A stretch of DNA of 64,000 nucleotides from Triglochin maritima (GCA_963682175.1 OY821787.1:15230501-15294500); one strand, 5' to 3'. Positions 34,568 through 47,098 are shown, numbered from the stretch's first letter. Notes: generated by a model from the sequence alone, not told the origin. A program made the numbers and translations.

Positions 34568-36113
34568 TCATTGACATCATATCATGCATATATTTGTGTC
34601 TTATATCATTTATTCTTAGCCTAAGCAATGCTACGTAATGGGTTTTATGTTTAAGTTTAAGGAATAAACATGTTTGAGAAGAAGAGACTCAAAAAGGACT
34701 TAAAAGCAAGAAAATGACTAAGCTGCAAGACTTTTGGACTGAGATGCAAGAGAGAGGGACCCGGATGTAAAACCAAAATGACCAATGAGCAAATGAAGAA
34801 ACTCCACACCATCACGAGGAGTATTTTGGCAATTCGATTTGGGCCGAAACTCCAACAACCAACTCGGGTGCATACGACATGAAGAAATCAAGCCAGACAA
34901 ACACACTCAAAATCCAAACCCGATCCACACTATATAGACCACCAATTGGCGGTCCAAGTCCGCTGATTGGAGATCAGTTCGTCTTCGGATCCAATAAGAT
35001 TTAGGCGGGTCATGTATTAGAGTGTTTTATGTCATTTTTTAGTAGTGCATGTGTCCCACATCGGGGAATTGTCCCCGATTACCCTTTTCTATGACTATAA
35101 ATAGAACTCTTCCTTCTCCTTTGTATTTTACCCATTGCTTGGTGGCATTCTCTCTACTTTGAGTAAGCATTGGAGCAAAACTCAAGTGGAGAAGAATGCT
35201 ACTTGTAATGTGAGTCATGTAAATAAAATAAATTTTCTTAGTTTGTTTTAATGTTGTCTTCTCTTTTAATTCTTTCATGCTTAGGTAAATTTCATTTTGT
35301 TTTCTTTTCTTAATTAGTAGTGAGTAGTTTCATCCCCCTTTGGGGGGTGGAGATAATGTACATATATGTTGTGAGGTTTGTATGTTTGATGAATTTGTGA
35401 TTTTGTAGACTTGCATGTTTGTATGTTCATTGGAGGTATTTTATTCATCTACATGTTGGGGGATTTTTGATAGGTTTTGCCATAAGATTTAGACACTTCC
35501 CATACATAGTTTCCTCATGTTTATTGACTGAAATTTCCTGTTGAATATGCTACATGTTAGTTATGTGTGTATTTGTGTTAGCTTGCTTGATTGATTGAAG
35601 AAACATTGCTTTGATGGGTTTTGCCGTAACATTTAGACACTTCCCATGCATAGCTTTGTTTTTAACATGAGTTCCTGGTTTTGACGAGTCTTGCCATAAC
35701 ATTTAGGCACCTCTCATGCTGAACCTAGTCTTATGCTAATCAAGTAGTAATTGCCGATACGTTGTGTGAATGGATTGATAGGTTTTGCCACATCTTTAGA
35801 CACTTCCTATGCATGAAGACACACACATACATGCTTCATTCATCACTTATTTCACTTCATATGTGCACACACTCCACCCCTTATGGGTTTCTTTTCCTAA
35901 TTTTATCTTGCTTTCGATTTCCCTCCCTTTCATTTTCCTTGTTTGATGCTTGCTAGTTTAGTGTAGTTTAGCTATGTAATCACAAATCTTCTCCCCATTT
36001 TTCCCACTTGCCTTCGGAAGAACCAGAGTTGACATACCTCCCTGTGGATCGACCCGTATTTGCCATGCTTTCACGAACACCATGCACTTGTGGTATATAA
36101 AACGAACACATCA
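34568..36113 (+). mobile_element. Athila-like LTR C
   Basis: 1546 bp, starting TCATTGACATC (canonical TGATTGACATC with one change) and ending ACACATCA. Two dyads at 34937-34975. The U5 tail is weaker (TGCTTTCACGAACACCATGCACTTG). It is both preceded by a 3' region and followed by a primer site, so it is either the shared LTR of two copies or a recombinant. Confidence 0.8.
35053..35104 (+). promoter_or_regulatory. USE-like box and TATA of LTR C
   Basis: GTCCCACATCG (35053-35063), 32 bp, TATAAATAG (35096-35104). Confidence 0.7.
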
Positions 36114-36119
36114 AGTTTT

Positions 36120-36137
36120 TGGCACCGTTGCTGGGGA
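36120..36137 (+). promoter_or_regulatory. Primer binding site after LTR C
   Basis: TGGCACCGTTGCTGGGGA, two differences from the tRNA-Asp complement. Confidence 0.75.
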
Positions 36138-37472
36138 CGTGCTCTGTCCGGACTCTTGTTTGGACAATTCGAGTGGGTTTAATGTTTTGTTTTTAGTTTT
36201 GGTTTGTTTCAGGGATCCTAAGGATCAAGGGGAGGCCACTGGAGAAATCTCGAGTCGATAACTCACCTAATGCCCCCGTATGTTTGACTGAGCCACCCTA
36301 GGTTGCATGGATATCTGAATAGTAGGGTGAATTGTCCTGGTACCAACAATGATATGGATGGTCTCCCATGTGACCATCCATCTTGCCAAAGAACTCTCAA
36401 GTTGATCATTCTCACCAACACGAGGTCAAGCTCGCAAAAAGTGCTCGACTCGACCTTAAAACCCTAACAGAGAGTGTAAAGGGGAGGAGACTAGAACGTA
36501 GAGGAAGGTGAGAAGAAGATGACTCAGAGGAGATTGGAAGAATCCCTAAAAACTAGTGTGGGTAAAGGGTGAGGGTACAAGCCTACTCTAGCAAACATGA
36601 CTCAAACAAGCTTAGGCTGACTATGGGTCCTTACAGCTAGACGACACCTAACTGCGACCTCACATAGTCTCAACACGCTGATCACCTCTCTACAAAGAAC
36701 ACCACAAAGCCCAGAAAGTGAGCCAAGATCCAGAGATCTCGTCTCTCCTACTAACTACAAAGTGGGCAACGCCGATCAGGCTATAACGGTCGTGACCGAA
36801 TCACTCTCCTAATGCACCAGAGTCCTAGTGGCCAATGTCTACTTGATTTTTGATTAAGGCTTTACTTGAGTGTGGTTTGTGGGGCTAAGAGAGGGGTGAT
36901 GAAATCCCCCACCTTATCTTGAAGACTATAGGTGCTACCCCTTAAGATGTCTATCAAGCAACTCACTAATCAAACACTCATCTCACTATTATTCCAATGC
37001 AATTCCTACTAACTAATGCATGGTCATACAAAATGCATGAATGAGAGTAGGAAATGAGTACCTCATGGCAGCGCTCGACAACGACAAATTAAAGCAAAGG
37101 AAAGACAAGATGCGTGCAAGGTCTACAAATGATGCATGATTTGGATGACAAATAATCTAGTCTTTTGCTTTGAGTTTAATGGTCTAAAATGTCTTAAAAT
37201 GGGGATTGATTATTGATCTGGGGGCAAACGACAAGTCATAATATGCCAAATTGAGCCCCAGACCTCTACATTAAAACCAATAATAACCAGAAGAAAGGAG
37301 AGATCAAGCTGAGCTCACCATGCCGCCATTTGGCGGTCCACCACCGCTGATTGTCTCCAAACTTCTCCTGGTGCCTCCCCTTGATGATGCAAAGTCCCAA
37401 ATATAACCAAAAACTAAACACAAAAGATTAAACCCACTTGAACTGTCCTAACTAGAGTCTGGACAGAGTACC
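36138..37472 (-). other. Athila-like leader, inverted junction at about 36272
   Basis: 36138-36272 is forward leader following LTR C. From 36273 the sequence is reverse leader of the same family, running back to a reverse primer site (37473-37490) and reverse LTR. The two leaders are thus joined head to head at AATCTCGAG/TCGATAAC. The reverse part includes the conserved block 36600-37100 and one dyad near 37322. Confidence 0.7.
36256..36381 (-). pseudogene. Start of an unknown conserved ORF (broken copy)
   Basis: ATG at 36381 (reverse) gives GDHPYHCWYQDNSPYYS before a frameshift and stop. The ORF at 63814 (+) reads GDHPYHCWDQDNSSWYS at the equivalent place, so the protein start is conserved. 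I do not recognise it. Confidence 0.45.
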
Positions 37473-37490
37473 TTCCCGGCAACGATGCCG
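37473..37490 (-). promoter_or_regulatory. Reverse primer binding site of element C'
   Basis: Reverse strand matches the tRNA-Asp type site with a few changes, next to the LTR end at 37497. Confidence 0.65.
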
Positions 37491-37496
37491 AAAACA

Positions 37497-38137
37497 TGAT
37501 TGAATCAGTTTAAAATACCGCAAGTGCACGACGTTGGTGAAGATGTGGAAAATATGGGTCGATCCACAGGGAGGTGTGTCGACTATGGTTCGTTCAAAGG
37601 CAAGTGGGAAAAGAGGGAAGAAGTTGTGATTACACTAAACTATTAAGCAACAAACAAGGAAGATGAAATTTTGGAATAAAAACCTCCAAGGGGTGGATGA
37701 ATGACGTATGTAAGCATGTGTGTTTGTGTGTCATGTGTGTGTCTTCATACATAGGAAGTGTCTACAGATGTGGCAAAACCTATCAATCCATTCACACAAC
37801 AAACTAGCAATTTCTACTTGATTATCATAAGATGAGGCTAAGCATAAGAAGTGTCTAACATTATGAAAAAACTCATAAAAACCCAGGAACTCATGTGAAG
37901 AGCAAAGCTAAGCATGGGAAGTGTCTGAAATTTATGGCAAAACCCATCAAAACAAAGTTTCCTCAATCAATCAAGTAATTAAACGCTAATACAAAGACAC
38001 GACTAAGATGTAGCATATCCAACAGGAAAATTCAGCCAAAAAACAAGAGGAAACGAAGCATGGGAAGTGTCTAAATCTTGTGGCAAATCCCATCAAAATC
38101 CCCCAACATGTAGATGAATAAAACAAACCCGATGAAC
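37497..38137 (-). mobile_element. Athila-like LTR C', truncated (R/U5 part)
   Basis: + strand starts TGATTGAATCAG and matches LTR C (for example ATCTACATGTTGGGGGAT). It is cut at 38137 by the end of LTR A; its U3 half is not found on the far side. Confidence 0.75.
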
Positions 38138-39670
38138 TGATTGAACGTTTTAATTTTAAACCGCAAGAGCACGGCCGCGTTGAAGCGGTGGCAAATACGG
38201 GTCGATCCACAGGGAGGTGTGTCTACTTTGGTTTGTGCGAAGGCGAGTGGGAAAGAAAGGAGAGAAAGATTGATTACACTAAACTACACTAGAATGCAAA
38301 AGGAAATGAAAGATAAGCAATAAAACTAAACCCCAAAGGGGGTAGAGAAATAATGTGAATATAAAAGATGTGTGTGTGTGTGTGTGTGTTCAATTAAGCT
38401 CCTCACAACATGTAGTTCATGGAATCATAAAACTAAATCCAACTTTGCATCCACATGAATTAAGATAAGATCATATCATTCAAGCATACAAGACAATAAT
38501 TGGAATGAAGCTAAATGAACTCATGTATAAAGACTAGACCCTACTATGCCTCCACATGAATTAAGATAACACATATCATTAAAGCATACAAGACATTAAC
38601 CAAGGTAAAGGCAACAAGAGTACATACACTACAAATTGTGTTTGCAATATTAATTCCATCCATATCCTCACATTATCATTCCCCATAAAATAGGTTCACT
38701 AATCTAAGCATAAGCTAAGCCTTATTCAAGTGCATTAGCCTATCAAAGATAAGAGTGAAATCCCCTTAGATGGTTATGGAAATCATATAAGGCTCAAGAG
38801 ATTAAGATAACACACACCTAATGCACTACATTATCATATCACATATTTCTGCACCCCCCAAATGGGGATGTAACTACTCACTACTCATTACACTAACTAC
38901 ATTAACAAAATGAAGCATTCTACTGAAATGAAACTACACTAATCAAGCAAGAAATATTAAAGAAGCTGAAATGACATAAAACAAAACAAGCATCAAAGCA
39001 AGCACATTAAAGGAAATTAACTAAGCAAGAAATAACAAGCTAATGAAAACATCTATTATTAACTCACTCAATTACAAGCAGCCCTTCCTCCACCAGAGTT
39101 TTGCTTCAAGGCTTCACTCTTAGTAGGGAAGATGGCCACAAAGAGAGAGAGATGGGGTACCTGAGAGGAGGGAGAGTTTTTTTTATTTATAACCATAGAA
39201 AAAGGTAATCCGTGACAATCCCATGATGTGGGACTAAACAAATACCAAAAATAGCCTAAATAAACACTAATACATACGCTCCAGATATCTCAACGGATCC
39301 GGGAAGATCCGGACCGCCAATGGGCGGTCTACAGGATCCGGATCTCGCTCAGTTTTGTTGTGGGCTTGTCTTGATGTATTTGTGTCCTGTCATGGCTGTG
39401 TAGAGTTGCCAAAATACTCCCCATGATTGTGTAGAGTTTTCTGTTTTGCTCTTTGGTCCTTCGATCTTACGTTCAGGTCCTTCTCCCTTGCATCTTAGTC
39501 CCCAGGTCTCACCATTAGGTCCTTTTTCCCTGCTTTTGGGTCCTGTCATGGCTCTTCTCTTCAAACCTCTTTATTTCTAAAATTCAAACATAAAACTCGT
39601 CACATAGCATTGCTTAGGTGTAAGATAATGGATGTAAGATACAAATATAAGCATGAAATGATGTCAATCA
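38138..39670 (-). mobile_element. 3' LTR (A) of the reverse Athila-like element
   Basis: 1533 bp, + strand TGATTGAACG to GATGTCAATCA, followed (reverse upstream) by the AGGTGTGGGGGTATT-type tract. One dyad at 39312-39329, TATA variant at 39183-39191, USE-like box with one change (39224-39234), 32 bp apart. A (GT)n run at 38366-38388. Confidence 0.8.
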
Positions 39671-40440
39671 AATACCCCCACAACTAAGTATTTGCTAGTC
39701 CCGAGCAAAACAAAGAAAGAGGAAAACAAACGAGAAATAAGAAATCCTAACTCACTTTTCTAGGAATCACGGTTGCACTTAGCACGTGCAACAAGCCGTT
39801 AAAACTCCTTGTCGCGAAGGAGGAGGAGTGTTGTCTCCTGAGGGTTTTTAGCGGATATACCCACAAAATCCGAACAAGATGCATTATTCAATCTAGACAC
39901 TCGACTCGTTGGACATATTTTGTCGATCATTGGACGCGGAAATCCTACGGGCCGACTCTATAAAGGTAATCAGTCCACACCTAGCCTAATGAACCATTCG
40001 TGCAAGTTAAATAAGGAATTAAGTAAAAGACATGGACAACCTCAACATCCTCAAGTCATACAAATTGTAAAGTCCATTAAGGTTCTTATTTGCATTACCA
40101 TTTTTTTCTTTTTGTTTCTTTTTTTATTAGTTGGAGTTTCATTCTCCGAGGGTCAGGTTTCGTGCATCATTGCCCATGAGGACTTACATTACCACATACA
40201 CCTTTCCCCAAATCTCCACATAGGGCAATCCCTACCACCCGTGTAATGGGAGTTCGGTCGACGCATCCCAAGTCAGATGACTCGAAAGCACCAGGCACAA
40301 AGTCCCCTCGGACCTACTTTCCCAAGTGATAGGAGCCGTACGAGAAGAGAGAACACCTACTCACTTATTTCTTATCTAGACATGAACCAAAACCCCTAAA
40401 CTTAATGTCTCACAACAAGATTTAGAGGGTCGTTTGATCA
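39671..40440 (-). other. 3' region of the reverse Athila-like element
   Basis: Matches 33700-34567. Directly abuts the protease at about 40440, where all of RT, RNase H and integrase would be expected; they are deleted. Only small chance ORFs. Confidence 0.7.
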
Positions 40441-40864
40441 CTTTGAAGTTGACTGGATAAATGAACTCTCCCACTTTGATCAACACATCTTCCACCACAC
40501 CCCTCGGTTTCTTCATAGACCTATCAGCCAATTGAAGAGTGGTCTTTGTTTGTTTGAGGTCTCCAAGACCGAGGTGGACGTAGACAGAATATGGCAGAAG
40601 ATTAACAGATGCACCAAGGTCCAATAAAGCTCGATGTATGGACACATCACTAATCACACAAGAGATAGTAGGACAACCAGGGTCCTTGTACTTGACTTGC
40701 ATGGGTTGTACCAACAAAGAACTCACGTTAGCCGCAAGAAAAGCTTTCTTTGGAACATGAGTTTTTCTCTTCTTGGTGCATAAGTCCTTGAGAACCTTGG
40801 CATAAGTAGGCATTTGCTGAATCACCTCCAATAGAGGGATGTTCACCTTAACTTGCCGAAACAT
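40441..40864 (-). pseudogene. Athila-like protease, C-terminally truncated
   Basis: Reverse strand: FRQVKVNIPLLEVIQQM, YAKVLKDLCTKKRKT, PGCPTISCVI, LLDLGASVNLLPYSVY (active-site motif, Leu in place of Ser/Thr as usual for this clade), LQLADRS, GVVEDVLIKVGEFIYPVNF. The frame then runs into 3' non-coding sequence, losing PLILGRPFL. More intact than the copy at 18.5 kb but without its C-terminal lobe. Confidence 0.8.
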
Positions 40865-42753
40865 CTAAAGCATCTTGTCATGCTGATCAGAGGTTTTCTT
40901 TTTAAGGTGCTCAGGGAATGACGCCTTCGGGGCATAAGGGTGCGAAGGAACCTCAGAATTCTGGTCCAAAGAGGCATGAGTGGGGACCTCAGAATCTGAA
41001 TCCTTCGACACAAGAGGAGACAAGGGGACCTCAGGATTCGGCCCCTTTGTCGAAGGAAATGTAGAAGGAACCTCAGGATCCGGCTCCCTCAGGGATGGTG
41101 ATGACAAAGAAGGCACCCCAATGTGGTTGTCCACCTCCTTACCATACCTCAAAGTATGAGTCACATTAATATGATGGGTCAGTTCAGAGGTAGCATGAGG
41201 TACATGTGGCCTTCCTTGAGAATGGGTACCCCGAGGATTCACCTCGGGTTGACTCGGTAATTGGCCCTTCTCGCGTTCATGGAGCTGATTAGCCAACAAG
41301 CTAACTTGCATTTCCAATGCTTTGACAGAATTGTTGCTGGCCGTAAACATGGATTGTGTGCTCTGAATGAATGCTCGAAGGGTTTGTTCAAGAGTGGGGT
41401 CCTTCGAGTCAACCCGTTGGGGTGGTGGAGTTTGGTTAGAATAACCCGACGATGAGGTCTGAGGAGGTTGGTAATTATGGTTCTGAGACCTTTGATGTGG
41501 AGGTTGGTAGGTCGCCGATGGGCGTGGAGGTGGATAAGGTGGAGGTTGAGGTTGAGCGTACGAGCTCTGACTGTTACCCCCACTAGGCCCCCAAGAGAAG
41601 TTAAGATGGTTACGCCATCTCGGGTTGTAGGAGTGACTGTACGGGTCGTTACTGGGCCTCTGTTGATACATCGCATTTGCATGCTCAGTATCCCTTGGAG
41701 CGTAAGCGCATTCCATGTCATCATGGCCCGTAAGTCCACCCCTACCACAACCGGGAGTAGCAACCTAAGCTACAGGGGCTCGGTCCAACTCTAAACTCTC
41801 AATCCTACGCATGAGAGCAGACATTTTCGCCTTAGACGCGATAGATGACTCAACTTGATGTGATCCAGCTCGACCAGAAGACCTGGCGGCTGGTGGCTCT
41901 CTCATGGTGTCCCACTCAAAGGTACGTTCAGCCATTAACTCAAAAGTGTCCCATGCCTCATCGATGGGTTTCATTTGGAAGTCACCTGACATATCGACTC
42001 CAACAATGTGCGGGTGTTGTAGTTGAGGCCCTCATAAACAATCTGGCACAGCTGCCATAGCACAAGTCCATGATGAGGGCACTGCTGGAGAAGGTCCTTG
42101 AACCTCTAAAAGAAACCATGAAAAGATTCGATCTCAGTCTGATACATTTGATGTATCTGGTGCCGTATCTGTTGAGTTTTCCTTTGAGGGAAAAATCTCT
42201 TCAGAAATACAGTCACGAAGTCATCCCAAGACCGAATAGAGCTCGCTGGGAGGCTGTACATCCATTTCTTCGCGTTATCCTTTAACGTGAAAGAAATCAT
42301 GCTCAACCGGACTGAATCCTCGTAAAGTTGTTGAAGCTTGAACATGTAGCATACTTCCTCGAATTCGCGTATAAAAATATACGGATCCTCCTTATTGGCA
42401 GTAAAGGTTGGAAGCATGCTCACATATTGAGGTTTCAACTCATAGTTGTTCCCGCGAGCAGGGGGAACAACTATGCAAGAAGGGTGCGCAGCCCGAACAG
42501 GATGGGTCCACTCCCACAAAGTCATCGGTCTATCCTGTCGAGCTAAAGGTGGTGGTGTACCAAGAACTCGATCCTGGCCGAATCTCCCTTCCTCTCAAGT
42601 CAGAGGAGGAGGAGAAGGAGGTCTACGTGGTGGTGGGAGCGGACCGAGGTAATCCATGAATGGACCGGGGTCACCCCCGTCACCACGAGATGACTCGGCC
42701 TCATGCTCCAAAGGAGCACGAGGCGGAGATGGTTGATCACCAAGATCGTCCAT
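40865..42753 (-). pseudogene. Athila-like Gag, lightly broken
   Basis: Start placed at the ATG at 42753 (MDDLGDQPSPP); a TGA near 42595 interrupts, then the same frame goes on with PMTLWEWTHP, SCIVVPP, EDPYIFIREFEEVC, KDNAKKWMYSLP, FLKRFFPQ. A TAG at about 42108 and a frameshift near 41995 follow. Then EAWDTFELMAERTFEWD, WRNHLNFSWGP, Pro/Gln-rich sequence, LANQLHEREKGQLPSQPE and an acidic Pro/Ser/Glu repeat region (SEVPS, PEVPL), ending at 40867. No zinc knuckle is seen. Best Gag copy in the window. Confidence 0.85.
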
Positions 42754-43834
42754 CTCAGAAAAATGCAATCTCTCAAGTCGAGCGCTCTCACCAGAACGAG
42801 CCCAACAGAAGGTGTACTCAGAGGAGGAGACTACTCATAGAGAATAGTTGAGGAGAGGACTCAAATGAGGAGGGAAGAATCCTTAGATCTAGCGTGGGTA
42901 ATGGGATCAGGTAGAAGCCTAACTAGAAAGCACGACTCAAACAACTTAAGGCTATGGGTCCTTAGGCTAGACGACGCCTAACTTCGAGGTCACTAGCCTC
43001 GACACGCCCCCACCTACCTACAACGAGGACCACAATGCCCAGTAAGTGATACCAGATCCGGAGATCCAGTACCTCCTACTATCGACAACGTAGGCAACGC
43101 CGATCAGGTCATGGCGGTATCAACTAGATTACTCTCCTAGTGCGTCCGAAATCCTAGGGCCAATGTCTACTTCCTTTTAGTTAAGGCTTGATTAAGAGTG
43201 ATATTTGGGGCCAAGGAAAGGGTGATGAAATTTCCCAATTTATCTTTTATGGGACAACCCCTCCTTAGTAGCGTTTTGATCCTAAATCTAGCAATCAATC
43301 ACCCCAATCAAACGCTGAACTCACTCTTGTTCTGATGCAATTCCTACTAACTAATGCATGGGTATACAAGATGTATGAATGAGTGTAGGAAATGCGTACC
43401 TCACGCCAGCACTCAACAACTGAAAATAAAGCTAAAAGAGAAGACAACTACATGCCTAAGTCAAGTACATGATGCGTCACCTAAACAAGTAAGAATATCT
43501 AGTCTTTTGCTTTGGATTTTAAGGCCAAGTTGATTAATGGGGATTGGTTTAATGATCTGGGAGCAAACTAGAAGTCAGAGCATGCAAAATAGTGCTCCTA
43601 GATAACTAAAATGAAGCAAACAACTACCAGAAGAAAAATGAAAGCAAGAAAACCTCACCAGGCTGCCAATTGGCGGTCCTAGACCGCTGATTGGCGGTCC
43701 CTGTTGGAGATTTTATTCTCCAACTCGTCCAGTAGCCTCCTCGTGAGCTCTAAGATCCCTGAAACCAACAAAAAGTAGAAACAAAAAATTAAAAACCACT
43801 CGAATCGTCCAAACCAAAGCCTGGACAGAGCACC
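42754..43834 (-). other. Leader of the reverse Athila-like element
   Basis: Non-coding, with the conserved leader block and two dyads at 43661-43678 and 43682-43699, close to the primer site. Confidence 0.65.
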
Positions 43835-43851
43835 TCCCCGGCAATGGCACA
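43835..43851 (-). promoter_or_regulatory. Primer binding site of the reverse element
   Basis: Reverse strand TGTGCCATTGCCGGGGA, degenerate tRNA-Asp type, seven bases from the LTR end at 43859. Confidence 0.7.
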
Positions 43852-43858
43852 AAAAACA

Positions 43859-44015
43859 TGATTGAAAGTTTAAATTTAAACCGCAAGTGCACGGCCGCGT
43901 TGAAGCGGTGGCAAATACAGGTCGATCTACAGGGAGGCGTGTCGACTTTTGGTTTGTGCGAAGGCGAGTGGGAAAGAAAGGAGATAAAGATTGATTACAC
44001 TAAACTACACTAGAT
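43859..44015 (-). mobile_element. 5' LTR (A') U5 tail only
   Basis: First 157 bp (on +) of an A-type LTR; after ACTAGAT the sequence switches to LTR B. Bases 43881-44015 are a perfect inverted copy of 46944-47078. Confidence 0.8.
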
Positions 44016-45347
44016 TGCCAAATACGGGTCGTCCTCAGGGAGGTGAGCAGCCTCTTGTTTGCACGAAATCAAGTGGCGGAAAAATGGAGAAGAGGGTTGA
44101 TTATGCTACTCTACGCTACACTACACTACGAAGTATGAAATGTGAAAGAAAGAAACAAACGATTAACTAAAACTTAACTAAGAACGAAAGACGAGTGCTG
44201 GAATTCAGAAATGGAAAACCCTAAGGGGTGGAGTGAGTGCATACATACAAAGAGGTGGGTGTTGAACACATTCTCTAAGCACAAATGAAGGTGGTGTTAT
44301 CATGCATAGGAAGTGTCTAAATGTTATGGCAAAACCTATCAATCTATTCACCAACCTAGTTGATTAACATTTACATATGCAAGTTGTTTATTTCAGAACC
44401 TAAACAAGCATGAGAGGTGTCTAATCATTTTGGCAAAACACATCAAGTTATAAATTCTATCCTAAACAAGCAAGCATACATTCATGTTTTATCAACACAT
44501 TGTAAATAAAGCATTCATTCCATTCTCTAATGCATGTATGAACATCTACTCCACCCCCAAAAGGGGATGAAACTACTCACTACAAATTACACTAATTATT
44601 AAACTAAGCAAAGAAAGCATATTAACTAAGCTACTAAAACTAATGAAATGAAATTAAACAAAGTAAAACAAAAACAAGAAACAAACAACATAATGAAGAA
44701 ACTTTTATTAACAAATGACTCACATTTCAAGTAGCATCCTCCTACTTTAGTGTGTGCTTCAAGGCCTCACTTCTAGTAGGAAGAATAGCCACTCAAAATA
44801 TGGAGTCATTACAATGGAAGGTGAAGAGTTCTATTTATTGCCATAGAAAAAACGCAATTCGGGACAATCCCCCGATGTGGGACTAAACAATTACCAGAAA
44901 TGGACTAAATACACACTAATAGGCGACCCACAAAAATCTTAGTGGATTTTGGCCAAAACAGACCGCCAATTGACGGTCTATATTGTCCGGATCATGCTGG
45001 ATTTTATTCTGGGCTTTTCTGGATGTCTTTGTTGGTCTTTGATGCATCTACTTCGCTTTTTGGAGCTCCGACCCGAATAGAATTTCCAAAATACTCCCCA
45101 TGATGGTGTGGAGTTTTCTGTTTTGCTCTTTGGTCCTTTGGTCTTACGTTCAGGTCCTTCTCCCTTGGATCTTAGTCCCCAGGTCTCACAATTCAGTCAT
45201 TTTTCCCAGCTTTTGGGTCCTTTTATGCATCATCTCTTCAAACCTATTTATTTCTGAAATTCAAACAAAAAACTCGTCACATAGCGTTGTTTAGGTGAAA
45301 TATAATGGATATAAGATACAAATATAAGCATGAAATGATGTCAATCA
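44016..45347 (-). mobile_element. LTR B', lacking its U5 end
   Basis: Close to the LTR at 16603-17996 but missing the terminal 55 or so bp. One dyad at 44961-44978. GTCCCACATCG (44883-44873), 33 bp, then AATAAATAG (44839-44831) on the reverse strand. Confidence 0.75.
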
Positions 45348-46943
45348 AATACCCCCACACCTAACTTTTGCTAGTCCCGAGCAAAACAAAGAAAGAGAAA
45401 AGTATACGAAAAACAAGAAATCCTCACTCACTTTCGTAGGAATCACGATTGCACTTAGCACGTGCAACAAGCCGTTAAACCTCCTTGTCACCATGGAGGA
45501 CAAGTGTTGTCTCCTGAGGGTTTTCAGCGGATACACCCACAAATCCGAACAAAGATGCATTAATCAATCTAGCTACACGACTCGTTGGACTTATTTTGTC
45601 GATCATGGGACGTGGTAATACTACGGGTTGACTCTATATATGTAATCGGTCCACACACCTAGCCTAATGAATTATTCGTGAAAGTTAGTTAAGGACATAA
45701 GTGAAAGACATGGGCAACCTTAACTTTTGAATGTGATACAACGTGTAAAGTCCATTTTGGTTCTTATTTGAATCTTTTTTTCATTTTTTTCTTCTTCTTT
45801 GTAGCATTTTATTGCTTGATGTTTGATTCTCCCAGGGTCGGGTTTCGTGCATCATTGCCTACGAGGACTTACACTATCACGTATACTTTCCCCCAAATAT
45901 CCACACAAGGCGATCCCTACCACCCGTGTCACGGGAGTTCGGTCAGTGCATCCCAAGTCAGATGACTCGAAAGCACCAGGCACAAAGTCCCTTCAGACCT
46001 ACTTTCCCGAGTGATAGGAGCCGTGCGAGAAGAGAGAACAACACTTATTTATTTATCTTCATGGGAACCAAAACCCATACACTTAAGTTTCACAAAAAGA
46101 GATTAAGGGCCCTTGACAACGACAAACTTCCCTATACTAACAGACACGAATTATTTGACTCACTAGGTTCAGGGTGGACTTCTTTAAATGTTTGAGTGCT
46201 GAAACCCTATGATTACACGCCCCCCGAGGGAAAACCGGGGTGCATCCTAATGACTCGATAATACCTAAAGCCAGTAAACTAGATATCCTAATGCATCAAG
46301 TTCAAGATAATTTTGGGAGCTTTCTTTTTACTTTGCCTCTCAATGGTTTTGCACATACTAAACACACGCAAAACCCACAAGAACATTTTCTTTCGCAAAC
46401 ATATGAAGATTTTGAAAGAAATGTGAAAATTTTAAAGCACTAGGCAAGCAAAAGAAGACAAGTCACCCAAGGATCATGGAAAGCAGATATATCGATATTA
46501 AATGCAGCACACTAACATGACCCTATTAATACACACAAAAGAAAACAAAATCAAAAGAAAAGACTCGACTATATACACACGTAAAACATCCCCCCATACC
46601 TACTTCATGCATTGTCCTCATTGAATGTGAGCAAGATACTACATGGATATATGCATGAAAAATGAATGATCTCACCAACATAAAGCGCAAAAGGAAGTTC
46701 GTGGTTATGTTGATGGACACAAACCCGAATTACCTCAAAACCTGTGAGATACTGAAGAAGGGAGACAAATACGTGAAGAAATGGGGCCCAAGTACACAAG
46801 GGTTGGGGCCCACAACAATCAATGCTCACCCATGGAGTCTTTTATTACTCGCTCTCTCTTTTTTTTATTTTTTTAACATGATATATACAACAAGAACGAT
46901 ATTCTCATAATCATTTGGTCAAGGAACATTAAATGAGAACTTT
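45348..46943 (-). other. 3' region of a B-type Athila-like element
   Basis: Reverse strand from 46943 matches 19559 onward (GTTCTCATTTAATGTTCC) and runs through to the AGGTGTGGGGGTATT tract at LTR B'. The element's own gag and protease are absent: it starts abruptly at 46943. Confidence 0.7.
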
Positions 46944-47098
46944 ATCTAGTGTAGTTTAGTGTAATCAATCTTTATCTCCTTTCTTTCCCACTCGCCTTCG
47001 CACAAACCAAAAGTCGACACGCCTCCCTGTAGATCGACCTGTATTTGCCACCGCTTCAACGCGGCCGTGCACTTGCGGTTTAATTAAAACGTTCAACA
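46944..47098 (+). mobile_element. LTR A'' U5 tail, forward
   Basis: Forward copy of the last 155 bp of an A/B-type LTR, ending AACGTTCAACA. 135 bp are identical to the inverted 43881-44015; the outermost 20 bp differ and are B-like. Confidence 0.8.
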
